Part shown: piece after piece, positions 4,513-5,874 of the stretch
How positions within the stretch are numbered: the first letter of the stretch is position 1
Layout of the letters: every line of letters starts with the position of its first letter
Assembly: GCA_003560455.1 (NCBI GenBank)
Contig: PWIL01000055.1
Coordinates: forward strand, 1 to 5,874
From: Mollicutes bacterium
GTDB lineage: Bacteria; Bacillota_I; Bacilli_A; RF39; UBA660
DNA: 5,874 bases
Reading direction: 5' to 3'
Program-made: the position numbers and the translations under genes
Notes under the pieces: generated by a model
What the model saw: only the letters and a program-made list of their open reading frames with translations
Database searches by the model: none
What the model was told of the DNA's origin: nothing

Positions 4513-5874
4513 CTATTTTTGCGGTTTCACATCAACGACTACCTGGAACAACACCAAATGCTGCGGCTGTAAATTTGCCACATTATAATAATCACTGGAC
4601 TTCACCTGCTCTGACAGCACTAGTTTGACATTTTCAAAACCTCCGGTTTGTTCAGCCCGGTCAAGCAAATTCGCAATTGCAGTTTCATTCCTTGCAAGGC
4701 CGATCAGCCTCAAATTCATATCTCCACCCGCATCCGATAATAATTCAGCCTGCAAACCAGTAAGCCAAAGCCCATTTGGCAGCATATGGCCCGTTTTTTC
4801 AAGTACCAAAGCAGTATTTGTCCGGCTTGAAAATTGTTTTCTTGCCTGGTTAACACTTTTCCTCAGATCCTCAATATGACCACGGGCATCGGTAACCGCA
4901 GTTATTTTATCCTCCAGCATCAATACTTCTGTATCGACCTGTTCTGATTTGCTGTTCAGGATAAACTGGAACAAGCCGAAAAACATCAATAGTCCCCCTA
5001 AAAAAATCCCTGCACAAATAACTGTATTTATAGCTTCTTTTTTTTCATAGGAATCTCTTGTGGTCCAAACAACCTCTTCAGTTAACAAATTGATTTCCAA
5101 TGAAGCGGGGTATAACTGGCTTAGTGCCATTCCAGCTGCCACAGCATAATCGGCTTTTATAGCTTCATTTTTTAAGTTTAAACCTGAAAGAGGAGCCGCT
5201 TTGCTAAATTTGATACTGTAGTTTTCTTCATTTGAACGAAGCTGTTTCATGATCTTATCATTCGCCAGCACACAAATTTCTATATTGTTCCTAAATTTTG
5301 ATTGTTCTTGAGAAAGAATAATTGTTACTGCCTCAGATGAAAGATCTTCAAGTCGGGTTAATCCATCTGCCAAACGATGATATTGAGATGGCATACCATC
5401 ACTAAAACTCATAAGTGTACTGTGGTCTTCATATGCACGCAAAAGCCATGTATTTCCCTCTGCATATTCTTCATTAAAAAGAAGTGTGTATCCTGTTTCA
5501 ATGTCTCCCGCAGTGATTGCAACTGGTTGCAGCCCTGCTGACTTTATAAGTCCTATTCTCTCCTGCACAACTTTTTTTTCAGCAGTTACAAACAGACATT
5601 GTCTCATTTCCTCCGATGTTCCAAGCAGTTGATGCGAAACGACCACTTCACTTGAATTGCCTACCATTTCAATTAGTTGTAGGTAGGTTTCATTAATCCA
5701 CTCATCCAGTTCCTCCGAATCTTCAAAAAAGGGGACATCAATTACATCCTGGCTCAGGACAGCGGAGTCAAGATTAACTGTGACAAATGGGAGCTTTGGT
5801 TTAGCAATTGAAACAAGGTTTTTCAAACATTCTGAAAGATCACAATCGCAAATATCTTCAGTCAGATTATTCAC
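4513..5874 (-). CDS. PilM-PilN fusion, GspL-like inner-membrane platform protein (5' truncated by window edge)
   Basis: This is a bitopic platform protein of a type IV pilus/T2SS-like machine that would couple the cytoplasmic ATPase to the periplasmic ring. Residues 1-258 of the visible part match the later part of the actin-like PilM fold. Residues 242-264 (AVAAGMAL...INLL) reproduce the usual PilM C-terminus running straight into the PilN start motif INLL. One membrane helix lies at about 282-307, a coiled coil at about 308-350, and a PilN ferredoxin-like domain at about 360-448 (GLWLTGL at 368-374, FENVKL at 413-418). PilM and PilN are usually separate genes; joined, they have GspL architecture. 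The nucleotide-binding D-x-G of PilM appears lost near residues 143-153 (LLRAYEDHSTL). The GTG at 5874-5872 is simply the window edge. Roughly 60-70 N-terminal residues carrying the first phosphate motif are missing, so the true start lies outside. The gene ends in tandem TAG stops (4515-4510), 7 bases before the next gene. The family call is firm; pilus versus secretion is not. Confidence 0.85.
   Translation of the reverse strand: MNNLTEDICDCDLSECLKNLVSIAKPKLPFVTVNLDSAVLSQDVIDVPFFEDSEELDEWINETYLQLIEMVGNSSEVVVSHQLLGTSEEMRQCLFVTAEKKVVQERIGLIKSAGLQPVAITAGDIETGYTLLFNEEYAEGNTWLLRAYEDHSTLMSFSDGMPSQYHRLADGLTRLEDLSSEAVTIILSQEQSKFRNNIEICVLANDKIMKQLRSNEENYSIKFSKAAPLSGLNLKNEAIKADYAVAAGMALSQLYPASLEINLLTEEVVWTTRDSYEKKEAINTVICAGIFLGGLLMFFGLFQFILNSKSEQVDTEVLMLEDKITAVTDARGHIEDLRKSVNQARKQFSSRTNTALVLEKTGHMLPNGLWLTGLQAELLSDAGGDMNLRLIGLARNETAIANLLDRAEQTGGFENVKLVLSEQVKSSDYYNVANLQPQHLVLFQVVVDVKPQK

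Noticed and set aside
4625..4879. Plus-strand open frame of 84 codons
   Set aside because: Antisense to the PilN part of the fusion, no recognisable features.
5872..5874. GTG as the real start of the PilM-PilN gene
   Set aside because: It coincides with the window edge and the first part of the PilM fold is missing, so the frame almost certainly continues upstream.

Overview
The window is a single minus-strand operon fragment encoding a type IV filament machine (type IV pilus or type II secretion-like). Genes are packed end to end with short gaps or overlaps, and the operon runs off both window edges. By eye the DNA is A+T-rich, and only one gene (the major pilin) has a clear Shine-Dalgarno sequence. 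With the mixed T4P/T2SS character, this loosely suggests the wider Bacteroidota group (for example Balneolota/Rhodothermota or a neighbouring phylum). The taxonomic guess is weak.

In transcription order (right to left), 5874-3481 encodes the inner-membrane assembly platform. It holds a PilM-PilN fusion (architecture of T2SS GspL, 5' end outside the window), a PilO/GspM-like protein and a PilP/GspC-like protein. Next come the major pilin or pseudopilin (3459-3046) and a short A24 prepilin peptidase (2988-2416). Three minor pilin-like proteins follow: a large PilX/GspK-like protein with a probable beta-helical C-terminal domain (2428-1046), a PilV/GspI-like protein (1020-607) and a PilW/GspJ-like protein (570-61). 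The first 19 complete codons of a further gene start one base after the PilW stop (59-1).

Expected division of labour: the peptidase cleaves the leaders of the pilins, including the minor ones. PilMN, PilO and PilP form the platform that links a cytoplasmic ATPase and an outer-membrane secretin. The X/V/W trio primes the filament and probably sits at its tip. The ATPase (PilB/GspE), the polytopic platform protein (PilC/GspF) and the secretin (PilQ/GspD) are not in the window. Whether the system is a pilus or a secretion pseudopilus therefore cannot be decided from this sequence.

The most unusual points are the beta-helix-like domain on the PilX/GspK-like subunit, the PilM-PilN fusion with a degraded nucleotide-binding motif, the methyltransferase-less peptidase whose N-terminus resembles the leader of the adjacent pilin, and the acidic, cysteine-rich leader of the PilV-like protein. 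No RNA genes, mobile elements, CRISPR arrays, convincing terminators or promoters were seen. No gene-free stretch exceeds 60 bases.
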